From positions 1,302,001 to 1,366,000 of the forward strand of contig NZ_OY782495.1 of assembly GCF_963677715.1 (NCBI RefSeq): DNA of 64,000 nt. The letters run 5' to 3'. Numbering within the stretch: the first letter of the stretch is position 1; each line of letters starts with the position of its first letter. The notes beneath the pieces were generated by a model. It made no database searches. It saw only the letters and a list, made by a program, of their open reading frames with translations, and was not told the origin of the DNA. Positions 1 through 8,793 of the stretch are shown in pieces. Made by a program: the position numbers and the translations under genes. Source of the stretch: an uncultured Bacteroides sp. Its GTDB lineage: Bacteria; Bacteroidota; Bacteroidia; Bacteroidales; Bacteroidaceae.

Positions 1-134
1 AATATTCATTAAAGAATAAGGTTATATAAAAAAAAAAACCGTTATTTGCGCCTTAATAGAGGGCAATATAGTATTGCTGTCTCAACCAAAGACAAAAAGT
101 AACGGATAAAAACCACACAACAATAAATCAAGAA

Positions 135-1175
135 ATGGAATTTTCAGCTAAGCAAATAGCGGCATTAACACAGGGGGAAATCGTCGGAAATGAAGATGCA
201 ACTGTCCATACATTTGCTAAAATTGAAGAAGGAATACCGGGAGCAATCTCTTTCCTTGCAAACCCCAAATATACATCTTATATATATACGACTCAATCCA
301 GCATTGTGTTAGTCAACAAAGATTTTGTAGCAGAGCACAAAATTGAAACAACGCTTATAAAGGTAGACAATGCGTATGAAAGCCTTGCAAAACTACTCAA
401 TCTGTACGAGATGAGTAAGCCTAAAAAGCAAGGCATCGACTCACTAGCTTATATCGCTCCCACAGCAAAAATAGGAGAAAATGTGTATATAGGCCCGTTT
501 GCTTATATCGGCGACAATACTGTAATAGGTGATAACACACTCGTTTATCCCCATACATTTATTGGAGACGGAGTAAATGTCGGAAAAGAATGCATACTCT
601 ACGCTAACGTAAACATCTACCATGATTGCCGCATAGGCGATGAGTGCATCCTGCATTCTGGGGTAGTGATTGGTGCCGATGGCTTTGGTTTTGCCCCAAC
701 TTCCCATGGTTACGAAAAGATACCACAAATAGGAATCGTTATCATAAATAATAAAGTAGAGATTGGCGCTAATACCTGCATCGATAGAGCAACAATGGGT
801 GCCACTGTCATTCACGAAGGAGTGAAGTTGGACAACCTCATTCAAGTAGCCCACAACGATGAAGTGGGTTCGCATACCGTAATGGCGGCGCAGGCGGGAA
901 TAGCCGGCTCAACAAAAGTAGGTGAATGGTGTATGATTGGCGGACAAGTCGGGTTGGCAGGTCATGCTAAAATCGGTGATAAAGTGGGTATCGCTGCTCA
1001 ATCGGGTGTTCCCGGTAGTGTAAGCTCCGATTCTCAAATTATGGGTTCACCCGCCTTTGATGCAAAAAAATATTTCAAAGCCTCAGTTATATACAAAAGA
1101 CTTCCAGAGATGTATGCCGAACTAAATATGCTACGTAAAGAAATAAATGAATTAAAACAACAATTAAATAAGTAA
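135..1175 (+). CDS. lpxD: UDP-3-O-acylglucosamine N-acyltransferase LpxD
   Basis: This enzyme adds the second, N-linked 3-hydroxyacyl chain to UDP-3-O-acylglucosamine in lipid A synthesis, in the cytoplasm. The 346-residue product has the LpxD layout: an N-terminal uridine-binding domain (about residues 1-100, including [10 protein letters not shown]) and then hexapeptide repeats forming a left-handed beta-helix (about 105-310, for example [16 protein letters not shown]). It ends in a charged C-terminal helix. The segment [15 protein letters not shown] is typical of LpxD and separates it from LpxA. The stop lies 3 bp before lpxC-fabZ, so the two are co-transcribed. Bases 1-134 upstream are AT-rich with no gene that I can support. 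Confidence 0.97.
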   Translation: MEFSAKQIAALTQGEIVGNEDATVHTFAKIEEGIPGAISFLANPKYTSYIYTTQSSIVLVNKDFVAEHKIETTLIKVDNAYESLAKLLNLYEMSKPKKQGIDSLAYIAPTAKIGENVYIGPFAYIGDNTVIGDNTLVYPHTFIGDGVNVGKECILYANVNIYHDCRIGDECILHSGVVIGADGFGFAPTSHGYEKIPQIGIVIINNKVEIGANTCIDRATMGATVIHEGVKLDNLIQVAHNDEVGSHTVMAAQAGIAGSTKVGEWCMIGGQVGLAGHAKIGDKVGIAAQSGVPGSVSSDSQIMGSPAFDAKKYFKASVIYKRLPEMYAELNMLRKEINELKQQLNK

Positions 1176-1178
1176 CCA

Positions 1179-2564
1179 ATGTTGAAACAAAAGACTCTAA
1201 AAGATCGCTTTTCGTTAAGCGGAAAAGGTCTTCACACTGGGCTTGACCTTACTGTCACCTTCAATCCAGCACCTGAAAATCATGGATATAAGATACAACG
1301 TATCGATTTAGATGATCAGCCTATTATTGATGCGGTAGCCGATAATGTTATTGAAACAACACGCGGAACAGTATTGGCTAAGAACAACGTAAGAGTGAGC
1401 ACAGTAGAGCATGGCATGGCCGCACTTTACGCTTTAGGCATTGACAACTGCCTTATTCAGGTCAACGGTCCTGAATTTCCGATCCTTGACGGTAGTGCAT
1501 ACTACTATGTACAAGAAATAGAGAAAACAGGTATAGAAGAACAAAATGCAGTGAAGGATTTCTACATCATAAAATCAAAAATAGAATTTCGCGACGAAGA
1601 AAGCGGATCATCTATTACAATTTTGCCTGATGAGAATTTCAGCCTGAATGTATTGGTTTCTTATGATTCGAGTATTGTTCCAAATCAATTTGCAACTTTA
1701 GAGGATATGACCAAATTTCCCACCGAAATTGCAGCAAGTCGAACATTCGTTTTTGTGAGAGAAATTGAACCTTTGCTCTCCGCCGGATTAATAAAAGGAG
1801 GTGATCTTGACAATGCAATCGTTATTTACGAGAACCAGATGTCTCAAGATAGTTTCGATAAATTGGCAGATATTATGAGAGTTCCTCACATGAATGCCGC
1901 CCAATTGGGATATATTAATCATAAACCTTTAGTGTGGCCAAACGAATGTGCACGCCATAAGCTTTTAGACGTAATTGGCGATCTGGCTCTCATAGGAAAA
2001 CCAATTAAGGGAAGAATCATTGCCACGCGTCCCGGACATACAATCAACAACAAGTTTGCCCGCCAAATGCGAAAAGAGATTCGTTTACACGAAATTCAAG
2101 CTCCGACTTACAATTGCAACGAAGAGCCCGTAATGGATGTAAACCGTATCCGCGAACTCTTACCCCACCGTTACCCGTTTCAACTGGTTGATAAAATAAT
2201 AGAAATAGGAGCCAACTTTATTGTAGGTGTTAAGAACGTCACTGTAAATGAACCGTTTTTTCAAGGTCACTTTCCACAGGAACCTGTAATGCCGGGAGTA
2301 TTGCAAATAGAAGCTATGGCTCAGGTAGGAGGTTTACTAGTTCTTAACTCTGTTGACGATCCTGAAAGATACTCTACCTACTTTATGAAAATAGACGGAG
2401 TCAAGTTCAGACAAAAAGTTGTTCCGGGAGATACATTAATTTTTCGCGTTGAGTTACTCGCTCCTATCAGAAGAGGTATATCTACAATGAAAGGCTACGC
2501 CTTTGTCGGCGAAAAAATAACCTGCGAAGCAGAGTTTATGGCACAAATAATAAGAAATAAATAA
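1179..2564 (+). CDS. lpxC-fabZ: Bifunctional LpxC deacetylase / FabZ dehydratase
   Basis: This is a two-domain fusion. Residues 1 to about 300 are LpxC, the zinc deacetylase that commits UDP-3-O-acyl-GlcNAc to lipid A. Zinc-ligand regions are visible as VEHGMAALYALG and HKLLDVIGDLAL. Residues about 315-461 are FabZ, the 3-hydroxyacyl-ACP dehydratase, starting at RIRELLPHRYPFQLVD. FabZ carries the catalytic histidine in FFQGHFPQEPVMPG and the downstream glutamate in LQIEAMAQVGG. The fusion is a known Bacteroidetes arrangement linking the lipid A and fatty acid pathways, which compete for 3-hydroxyacyl-ACP. The length of 461 residues fits two complete domains with no truncation. It sits 3 bp after lpxD and 5 bp before lpxA. 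Confidence 0.97.
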   Translation: MLKQKTLKDRFSLSGKGLHTGLDLTVTFNPAPENHGYKIQRIDLDDQPIIDAVADNVIETTRGTVLAKNNVRVSTVEHGMAALYALGIDNCLIQVNGPEFPILDGSAYYYVQEIEKTGIEEQNAVKDFYIIKSKIEFRDEESGSSITILPDENFSLNVLVSYDSSIVPNQFATLEDMTKFPTEIAASRTFVFVREIEPLLSAGLIKGGDLDNAIVIYENQMSQDSFDKLADIMRVPHMNAAQLGYINHKPLVWPNECARHKLLDVIGDLALIGKPIKGRIIATRPGHTINNKFARQMRKEIRLHEIQAPTYNCNEEPVMDVNRIRELLPHRYPFQLVDKIIEIGANFIVGVKNVTVNEPFFQGHFPQEPVMPGVLQIEAMAQVGGLLVLNSVDDPERYSTYFMKIDGVKFRQKVVPGDTLIFRVELLAPIRRGISTMKGYAFVGEKITCEAEFMAQIIRNK

Positions 2565-2569
2565 AAAGC

Positions 2570-3337
2570 ATGATAAATCCCTTAGCGTATATTCACCCCG
2601 AAGCACTAATCGGAAAAAATGTAGAGATTGCTCCCTTTGTATACATTGATAAAAATGTTATAATAGGCGATAACAACAAGATTATGGCCAATGCCAACAT
2701 CTTATACGGTTCACGTATCGGCAATGGAAACACTATTTTCCCAGGCGTTGTCATCGGAGCCATTCCGCAAGATTTAAAGTTTAAAGGAGAAGAGACCACG
2801 GCTGAGATAGGTAATAACAATCTTATTCGCGAAAATGTAACCATTAACAGAGGAACAGCAGCCAAAGGAAAAACAGTAGTAGGAAACAATAACCTACTGA
2901 TGGAAGGGGTACACGTTGCTCATGATGCACTAATCGGCAGTGGATGTATTATAGGTAATTCCACTAAAATGGCCGGAGAAATAGTCATTGATGACAATGC
3001 AATTATAAGTGCAGCCGTACTCATGCATCAATTTTGTCATATAGGCGGCTATGTGATGGTTCAGGGAGGGTGTCGCTTCAGCAAAGATATTCCACCTTAT
3101 ATAATTGCCGGACGTGATCCTATCACTTATAGTGGCATCAATATTATTGGCCTCCGCCGTCGCGGATTTGACAATGATATCATTGAAAACATACACAATA
3201 CGTATCGCATCATTTATCAAAGCGGTTTGAATATTACAGATGCTCTTGAAAAAGTGGAGGCAGAAATCACAATGACCCCCGAAATAGAATATATAGTAAA
3301 ATTTATCCGTAGCTCTGAAAGGGGCATTATAAAGTAG
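2570..3337 (+). CDS. lpxA: UDP-N-acetylglucosamine O-acyltransferase LpxA
   Basis: LpxA transfers a 3-hydroxyacyl group from ACP to the 3-OH of UDP-GlcNAc, the first step of lipid A synthesis. The 255-residue protein starts with a hexapeptide-repeat helix (IHPEALIGKNVEIAPFVYI) and contains HVAHDALIGSGCIIGN, matching the catalytic-histidine region of LpxA. A short helical C-terminal domain runs from about residue 190. It is the last gene of the lpxD, lpxC-fabZ, lpxA operon and is followed by a strong intrinsic terminator. Confidence 0.96.
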   Translation: MINPLAYIHPEALIGKNVEIAPFVYIDKNVIIGDNNKIMANANILYGSRIGNGNTIFPGVVIGAIPQDLKFKGEETTAEIGNNNLIRENVTINRGTAAKGKTVVGNNNLLMEGVHVAHDALIGSGCIIGNSTKMAGEIVIDDNAIISAAVLMHQFCHIGGYVMVQGGCRFSKDIPPYIIAGRDPITYSGINIIGLRRRGFDNDIIENIHNTYRIIYQSGLNITDALEKVEAEITMTPEIEYIVKFIRSSERGIIK

Positions 3338-3358
3338 ATAAACTATATAAAAATAGAC

Positions 3359-3397
3359 AAGGAGATCTCAACAAACCTGAGACCTCCTTTTTTTTTT
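3359..3397 (+). terminator. Intrinsic terminator after the lpx operon
   Basis: Arms AAGGAGATCTCA and TGAGACCTCCTT pair around a 7-nt loop with one internal mismatch and run into a tract of T residues. It lies 22 bp after the lpxA stop. Confidence 0.9.
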
Positions 3398-3471
3398 GAT
3401 AAACGCTCTTTAGTATTTGTATTCTTTCACTTTTTTACTACTTTTACGCCATCAATAAACAGGTAATAATT

Positions 3472-4035
3472 ATGATATACAGATTCACGATCATATCTGA
3501 TGAAACAGACAACTTTATCAGAGAAATACAGATCGATCCGGAAGATACTTTCTTCGATCTTCATCAGGCCATACTTAAATCGGTAGGTTATACCGCCGAC
3601 CAAATGACTTCCTTCTTCATCTGCGACGATGATTGGGAGAAAGAAAAAGAGATTACTCTCGAAGCTATGGACGATAATCCCGAGATAGACAGTTGGGTAA
3701 TGAAAGAGACTCCGCTGAATGAGCTGATTGAAGATGAGAAACAAAAACTGCTCTATGTATTCGATTATATGACCGAGCGCTGTTTCTTTATTGAACTATC
3801 TGAAATTATCACAGGCAAAGAAATTAAAACGGCTAAATGCACTAAGAAAGAAGGAGAAGCCCCCAAACAAACAATAGACTTTCAAGAAACAGTTTCTAAC
3901 AGTGGATCACTTGATTTAGATGAAAGTTTCTACGGAGATCAGGACTTTGATCTTGAGGAATTTGACAAAGAAGGTTTTGAAGGATTCGATGACGAAAGCG
4001 ACCCGGCACCCTCCTCTGAAGAAGAACACCTTTAA
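3472..4035 (+). CDS. pRiA4b ORF-3-like protein with acidic tail
   Basis: This 187-residue protein begins [20 protein letters not shown], the pattern of the plasmid pRiA4b ORF-3 family (sometimes called IS1096 passenger TnpR-like). [14 protein letters not shown] and the central [17 protein letters not shown] also fit that family, whose molecular role is not established. About residues 140-187 form a strongly acidic low-complexity tail rich in D and E. The stop codon overlaps the miaA start (TAATG), implying translational coupling. No transposase or other mobile gene is nearby, so the resident chromosomal context outweighs the family name. Confidence 0.8.
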   Translation: MIYRFTIISDETDNFIREIQIDPEDTFFDLHQAILKSVGYTADQMTSFFICDDDWEKEKEITLEAMDDNPEIDSWVMKETPLNELIEDEKQKLLYVFDYMTERCFFIELSEIITGKEIKTAKCTKKEGEAPKQTIDFQETVSNSGSLDLDESFYGDQDFDLEEFDKEGFEGFDDESDPAPSSEEEHL

Positions 4036-4937
4036 TGCCGAAAAACTTAATCGTAATTATAGGCCCTACAGGCGTCGGGAAGACGGAACTAAGTCTTCGC
4101 ATTGCCGAAGAGTTTAAAACATGCATTGTTTCATCCGATTCCCGACAGCTGTATGCCGAATTAAAAATAGGAACAGCTGCACCTACTAAAGAACAGCTAA
4201 ATCGTGTTCCCCACCATTTCGTCGGAACACTGGCACTCACGGACTATTACAGCGCGGCCCAATATGAAGCAGAAGCACTTACTCTTTTAAATCAACTATT
4301 CACCGAAAAAGACACGGTGGTACTTACTGGTGGGTCGATGATGTACATAGATGCTATCTGCAAAGGTATTGACGACATCCCTACGGTAGATGCTGAGACC
4401 CGTGAACTGATGCTTTCTAAATATGAAGCCCAAGGTTTGGAACATTTGTGTGCCGAACTAAAATTCCTTGATCCGGAATATTATAAAATAGTAGACCTTA
4501 AAAATCCTAAGCGAGTAATCCATGCATTGGAGATCTGTTACATGAGTGGTAAAACATATACTTCCTTTCGCACACAACAGAAAAAACAACGCCCGTTCAG
4601 CATCTTAAAGATAGGACTTATACGTGATCGCGAAGAGCTTTACCATCGCATCAATCAAAGGGTTGACCTAATGATGCAGGAAGGGCTCATGGAAGAAGCA
4701 AAAGCCGTTTATCCCTATCGACAACTCAACTCACTCAACACGGTTGGTTACAAGGAGCTTTTTAAGTATCTGGAAGGAGAATGGAGCCTCTCTTTTGCTG
4801 TTGATAAGATAAAGCAAAATTCACGTATATATTCACGCAAACAGATGACTTGGTTTAAACGTGACGAAGAGATAAAATGGTTTCACCCGGAACATGAAGT
4901 GGAAATACTCACATACATTCACGCAAACATCTCATAA
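4035..4937 (+). CDS. miaA: tRNA dimethylallyltransferase MiaA
   Basis: MiaA prenylates A37 of tRNAs that read UNN codons, using dimethylallyl diphosphate. The 300-residue product has the P-loop [15 protein letters not shown] near the N-terminus, the SSDSRQLY segment typical of the family, [19 protein letters not shown], and the conserved C-terminal stretch [12 protein letters not shown]. The start overlaps the upstream stop by one base. The next gene is convergent; only weak dyads lie in the 81-bp gap. Confidence 0.96.
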   Translation: MPKNLIVIIGPTGVGKTELSLRIAEEFKTCIVSSDSRQLYAELKIGTAAPTKEQLNRVPHHFVGTLALTDYYSAAQYEAEALTLLNQLFTEKDTVVLTGGSMMYIDAICKGIDDIPTVDAETRELMLSKYEAQGLEHLCAELKFLDPEYYKIVDLKNPKRVIHALEICYMSGKTYTSFRTQQKKQRPFSILKIGLIRDREELYHRINQRVDLMMQEGLMEEAKAVYPYRQLNSLNTVGYKELFKYLEGEWSLSFAVDKIKQNSRIYSRKQMTWFKRDEEIKWFHPEHEVEILTYIHANIS

Positions 4938-5018
4938 GTATTCCTCTCAGAGAATTTTTGCACGCACCCTCAAACGTCGTATCATACAATACCGACAGAC
5001 TTTATTTGAGGTATGCCT

Positions 5019-6257
5019 CTAAAGATCGAAGAGTTCTTTATATTTAGCAGCAATGTAACGATCTAACTCTTTATAGAGAAAACTGACCTCACTGATATTC
5101 AGCTGGCCTTGAGAACGCCACTGATTGAGCTTAGGCAGGGTACGATTAAAGACCTCTTCTTCTACTGGGGCCAATCGCTGCATATAACCCGTTTTATTAC
5201 TATTGTAAAGTAGCTCCCAATTAAAATACCGATCGCTGCCCATGCCCTGAGTATACGAAAACACACGATCACGCAAAGTCACAGCCATATCGCATAGCGG
5301 AGAGACCCTCGTTTCATCGTTACGCGTAAGCAAAACCGGAAGTTGTTGCTCTGCACCTTTTACCCAGACCGGCACGGCCACACTTGCAGGCGGATAGCCT
5401 AAAACAGTCCACATGATAGTCAGTTCGGGGTTTTCATCCTTTTTTACGCCTTGCACAACCACCGAACAAGAGGTACTCTTACGTGCAATAAAGTCCTGAT
5501 CGACAAACCATCCGGTTGTTTTCGGACGGTTGAACTCACCGCTCTTCAAATCGATGCCTAGTAGTGAATTGGCAAAAGAACGAGATAACTCACTGAATAT
5601 CCATGCCGGAGTAATCTGCTTGGTTGCAGAGGCAGGCATCAACAGCTTGTCCTCCTGCATATATCTTACATATCCTGCTCCGTTATTCACTTCACCGGCA
5701 AACGAAAAGTTAGTTCGCGCAATGTATCCACAAGGAGCATCTTTAGGATTATTGGCATCATACACCGTATATTTATAATACCCCACTTCGAACACAGCCG
5801 CACCACCTTTTGCATCAATCACTCCAAAATTAGCCTCTATGTGGCTGGGTTTCTTTATGGAATCCAGAAAATGCTTAAAGTCATCTACTGTGGCACAAAC
5901 CCCAAGAGCCTGTTTCATGATGCTACCATTAGCAGCGCCACGATCTTCTCCCGGCTTCACTTTTTCTAAGTTATACGATTGCGTATTCATAATAGAGAAG
6001 CCGACTGAATTTGTTCCGATCCATGCTTCACGCGGGTTATTATCCACACTATTGACTATAGCAACAAAGCTATAGCGTTTCCCTGAAAAATATTTTATGT
6101 TATTCTGAGCATAGTCCGTATCACGGTTTTTCCACAATAATGGGCGACCGTCCGGAGTTATCTTTCCCGAAATAACGGCCGAAGTACATGCATAAACGTC
6201 TTTTCCCAGAAAGAAGCAAAAAAGTATAGCAACGGTTAAGAACAAAATCTTCTTCAT
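5019..6257 (-). CDS. C45-like N-terminal nucleophile hydrolase, exported
   Basis: This 412-residue protein starts with a signal peptide (about residues 1-23) directly followed by Cys24 in YACTSAVISG. A cysteine exposed by cleavage is the hallmark of Ntn hydrolases of the C45 / acyl-coenzyme A:6-aminopenicillanic acid acyltransferase-like group. NRDTDY, REAWIGTNSVGFSIMNTQ and ARTNFS fit the same fold. Such enzymes cleave amide bonds of small acylated substrates; the substrate here is unknown. A choloylglycine hydrolase relative is the main alternative. The gene appears to be a single transcription unit with its own -7 element at 6292-6299. Confidence 0.75.
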   Translation of the reverse strand: MKKILFLTVAILFCFFLGKDVYACTSAVISGKITPDGRPLLWKNRDTDYAQNNIKYFSGKRYSFVAIVNSVDNNPREAWIGTNSVGFSIMNTQSYNLEKVKPGEDRGAANGSIMKQALGVCATVDDFKHFLDSIKKPSHIEANFGVIDAKGGAAVFEVGYYKYTVYDANNPKDAPCGYIARTNFSFAGEVNNGAGYVRYMQEDKLLMPASATKQITPAWIFSELSRSFANSLLGIDLKSGEFNRPKTTGWFVDQDFIARKSTSCSVVVQGVKKDENPELTIMWTVLGYPPASVAVPVWVKGAEQQLPVLLTRNDETRVSPLCDMAVTLRDRVFSYTQGMGSDRYFNWELLYNSNKTGYMQRLAPVEEEVFNRTLPKLNQWRSQGQLNISEVSFLYKELDRYIAAKYKELFDL

Positions 6258-6291
6258 GTCTCTTTTATGTTATAAAGGATAGTTATATACG

Positions 6292-6299
6292 CAAAATTA
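6292..6299 (-). promoter_or_regulatory. -7 element for the C45-like hydrolase
   Basis: The minus strand reads TAATTTTG, matching TAnnTTTG, 35 bp upstream of the start codon. No clear TTTG -33 box is present. Confidence 0.5.
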
Positions 6300-6380
6300 C
6301 ATGTTTTTCCGAATAATTCTATATAATATCATTATATCTGCCTATTTGGTAGTAAATCACTAATCAATACACAAAGAAGA

Positions 6381-6420
6381 TATAAATAAAAGCCCGGATG
6401 CAAATTAGATGCATCCGGGC
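6381..6420 (-). terminator. Terminator after the BlaR1-like gene
   Basis: GCCCGGATGCA (6392-6402) pairs perfectly with TGCATCCGGGC (6410-6420). On the minus strand the stem is followed by TTTTATTTA. It lies just past the stop of the minus-strand peptidase gene. Confidence 0.85.
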
Positions 6421-6439
6421 CCCGATAACTCAGTCCAAA

Positions 6440-7972
6440 TTATTCTTGGGATTTCTTTGCCGATATAGTTGTAATTTCGATAGAATTACCCTCTGGTCCG
6501 TTTTTTTTCACGTCAACCCTCTCTATTTGCTCTTTTGGAAGATTAAGTGCCTGAAATTCTTTCTCCGTCATCTTTTTACCATCCACTAAATAAGTGATAG
6601 GGCTTCCGGGAGGAGTGGGAGCAACATCAGGCAACGGTAATCCTTGTGATTTTTCAGACGTGTTTTCAGTATCGCCCTCGCTTTTGAGCTTAATCAGAAT
6701 TACGCCATTCTTTCCTTTATCACCGTACACCTCAATAGCGCTTTTGTCTTTAAGTACATCTACAGACATAATGTTTTTAGGATTAATTGCTCCGAGAATT
6801 GCAGACGAAACCTCTTGGTCGTCAACGATTATTAGTGGCTTCTTATCAGGTGAAATATCTTTAAGCCTAATCGCAACTTTAGGAGCAGGCTTCACTGAGT
6901 CTGTCCGATTCAATACCGACAACGTTACATTCTTCGCTGTTCCAAAAACATCATTACCCGACGCTTCTAATGATAAAGTATTCATTATCTCTTTTTTGTT
7001 TTGGTAAGAGGTTGCCTCATCATTTTTTGCTTTCTTTACTTCCACAATTGAAGTTAAATCACTAGCTTTGACACTTGAAATTTCTTCCAATTCATCAGAG
7101 ATTTCAGGACGGGCAAAAGCCGTAATAGCGATGACTGCTACCGGCAGCACATAAAGGCATTTAAGCCGTGCCCACGGACTTGATTTTTCTTTTAACATCA
7201 TAGTGATACGTTTTTTAAGTTTACTGTGATTAAAGCTGTTGGCCATAGAGTAGAGCCTTGTGCCGACAGCTTTTTTGATTAATAATAATTGATATTTTTT
7301 TGCATCGATGCCTTGATTGATAACCGTCTCATCCGCCTCGTACTCATGAATATTCTGCAATTCTTGTTTCATAAGCCATGCAGCAGGATTAAACCACTGA
7401 AAAAAGATACAGATCTCTGCAATCAGTAAGTCTATTGAATGACGATTGATGATGTGAGCCGTTTCGTGAGTTAAGATTTCTCTGCTATTCTCTTCCAAAT
7501 CCTTCTCCGAAATAAAAATAAACTTCAACCAACTAAAAGGAGCAATATTTTGGTTATGTATGACTAGCACGATACCTTTCTCCTGCGTTTCATGCCTGCC
7601 GGCTCTCCATAGTTTCAACAAGCGAATAAGCGAATAAACGTTACGGCATACAAAAAAGAAAGTCCCTCCTAAATATATAATTAGAATTAATTGAACCCAA
7701 GTTATGCTTGTTTCACCCGATTGAGCCGTCACATTCACCTTATTAACCATCATAAGGAGTTGTTCGAATGTCAATACCGTTCGAGATACTTCATTCTGCA
7801 TTAACAGAGTTATTCCGAAAAAAGGAATGAGTACTGACAGCAAAAAGATACAGAGCAGTGCAATGCGGTTAAAACGATGAAAAGTCTCCTTGCTCAATAA
7901 TAATCTGTAAAACAGATAGAACAAGGATAAACAGACAGACGATTTCAGTATATAAACGAAGAAGGCTCCCAT
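6440..7972 (-). CDS. BlaR1-like M56 metallopeptidase with plug-like tail
   Basis: This 510-residue membrane protein has several N-terminal transmembrane segments and the zinc motif HETAH at residues 169-173. Another membrane segment lies near 264-283 (LKCLYVLPVAVIAITAFA). This is the M56/BlaR1 family, which in studied cases senses an envelope signal and inactivates a BlaI-type repressor. The periplasmic part is not a penicillin-binding sensor. Instead it holds VDVLKDKSAIEVYGDKGKNG (about 403-422), closely like the plug of SusC proteins, and a second related segment ITYLVDGKKMTEKEFQAL near 470-490. The gene follows the BlaI-like regulator with a 16-bp gap. The signal sensed is unknown. Confidence 0.88.
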   Translation of the reverse strand: MGAFFVYILKSSVCLSLFYLFYRLLLSKETFHRFNRIALLCIFLLSVLIPFFGITLLMQNEVSRTVLTFEQLLMMVNKVNVTAQSGETSITWVQLILIIYLGGTFFFVCRNVYSLIRLLKLWRAGRHETQEKGIVLVIHNQNIAPFSWLKFIFISEKDLEENSREILTHETAHIINRHSIDLLIAEICIFFQWFNPAAWLMKQELQNIHEYEADETVINQGIDAKKYQLLLIKKAVGTRLYSMANSFNHSKLKKRITMMLKEKSSPWARLKCLYVLPVAVIAITAFARPEISDELEEISSVKASDLTSIVEVKKAKNDEATSYQNKKEIMNTLSLEASGNDVFGTAKNVTLSVLNRTDSVKPAPKVAIRLKDISPDKKPLIIVDDQEVSSAILGAINPKNIMSVDVLKDKSAIEVYGDKGKNGVILIKLKSEGDTENTSEKSQGLPLPDVAPTPPGSPITYLVDGKKMTEKEFQALNLPKEQIERVDVKKNGPEGNSIEITTISAKKSQE

Positions 7973-7988
7973 ACGATTGATTTAATAT

Positions 7989-8354
7989 TTATCTTTCAGG
8001 CGTGTTTTCAACGTCACGAATTAACTTTTTCAGGTCATCCAGAGAAATATCTTCTTCTTTAACCAATGAAGAGACTACACTCAAATAGGAGTTATTAAAA
8101 TACTTACTGATAATATTCTTGAGTGTTCCTTTTCGAAATTCTTCCTCAGTTACTGCAACATAGTACTGATACGTATTACCAAATGCGCTATGATGGAGGA
8201 ATCCTTTCTCTTCCAATCCTCTCACAATAGTGGAGAGGGTATTGAAATGTGGTTTCGGTTCTTCGTAAAAAGCAAGCATTTCCTTTACGAATAAAGGGCC
8301 TTTCTCCCAGAAAAAGCCCATGATTTCCTCTTCTTTACCAGTTAATCCTTTCAT
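7989..8354 (-). CDS. BlaI/MecI/CopY-family repressor
   Basis: This 121-residue protein has the family's winged-helix pattern: LTGKEEEIMGFFWEKGPLFV at the N-terminus, then NTLSTIVRGLEEKGFLHHSAFG, where the recognition helix lies. A C-terminal helical dimer region follows (LSVVSSLVKEEDISLDDL). Members repress their own operon and are relieved by proteolysis through an M56 partner, here the next gene. Two dyads just upstream are likely its operators. The regulated output beyond the pair is not visible; no beta-lactamase gene is adjacent. Confidence 0.93.
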   Translation of the reverse strand: MKGLTGKEEEIMGFFWEKGPLFVKEMLAFYEEPKPHFNTLSTIVRGLEEKGFLHHSAFGNTYQYYVAVTEEEFRKGTLKNIISKYFNNSYLSVVSSLVKEEDISLDDLKKLIRDVENTPER

Positions 8355-8381
8355 CTTTAGAATATTGTTTCCACAAATAAC

Positions 8382-8416
8382 TAAACTTTTTAGTTTATGA
8401 ACTAATATTTATAGTT
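8382..8416 (-). promoter_or_regulatory. Paired dyads, likely BlaI-type operators
   Basis: TAAACT (8382-8387) is mirrored by AGTTTA (8392-8397). AACTA (8400-8404) is mirrored by TAGTT (8412-8416). Both lie 28-62 bp upstream of the repressor start, where autoregulatory operators of this family are expected. Function is inferred. Confidence 0.5.
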
Positions 8417-8518
8417 AAAAGAACTAAATGAGGCAGTTTGGGTAATTGAAACAGTTTAAATAGCAAAGAAAATTCTTTTTTGGCCATACTTATTCTCTCC
8501 GCTTTTATCGTCTATAGC

Positions 8519-8659
8519 CTATTTTTCGTCTATTTTTCCGGTTTGTATCCAATGAGCAATATCTTCCATAACATACCCCGGTACAGGATTCGCCTGATTA
8601 TATTCGGAAGGAGTAGACTTTCCAATACCCTCCTGATAGATATCATTATTATATCGCAA
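8519..8659 (-). pseudogene. Short coding fragment, possible gene remnant
   Basis: Within the 439-bp gap 8355-8793, the minus strand has an open frame ending in NPVPGYVMEDIAHWIQTG and KIDEK before a stop. Its codon choice looks like real coding DNA of this genome. The frame opens after TAA-TAG with only a TTG start. A neighbouring frame reads HQEIIDMFAI just upstream, so a frameshift near 8650-8656 is possible. No family was recognised. It may be a decayed gene or a small unannotated one. The rest of the gap holds the operators and a terminator. Confidence 0.3.
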
Positions 8660-8725
8660 ACATATCTATTATTTCTTGATGCAAACAGCAAACCCTGCTA
8701 AATTAATGCCCTTTAAATAAAAGAA

Positions 8726-8761
8726 CCTTGACATCTGTTTTCAAGTAAACAGATGTCAAGG
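8726..8761 (-). terminator. Terminator after the sulfhydrylase gene
   Basis: Perfect 15-bp stem: CCTTGACATCTGTTT (8726-8740) with AAACAGATGTCAAGG (8747-8761) and a 6-nt loop. The minus strand then reads TTCTTTTATTT. Confidence 0.88.
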
Positions 8762-8793
8762 TTGATCTTAAACAATAATGCCGATTAGCTGGA

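Noticed and set aside
3472-4035. Insertion-sequence remnant
   Set aside because: Despite the IS1096-related family name, no inverted repeats, target duplication or transposase were found.
8480-8701. Plus-strand 73-codon frame starting with TTG
   Set aside because: It overlaps the more coding-like minus-strand fragment, has no ATG or clear promoter, and is hydrophobic because it mirrors that strand.
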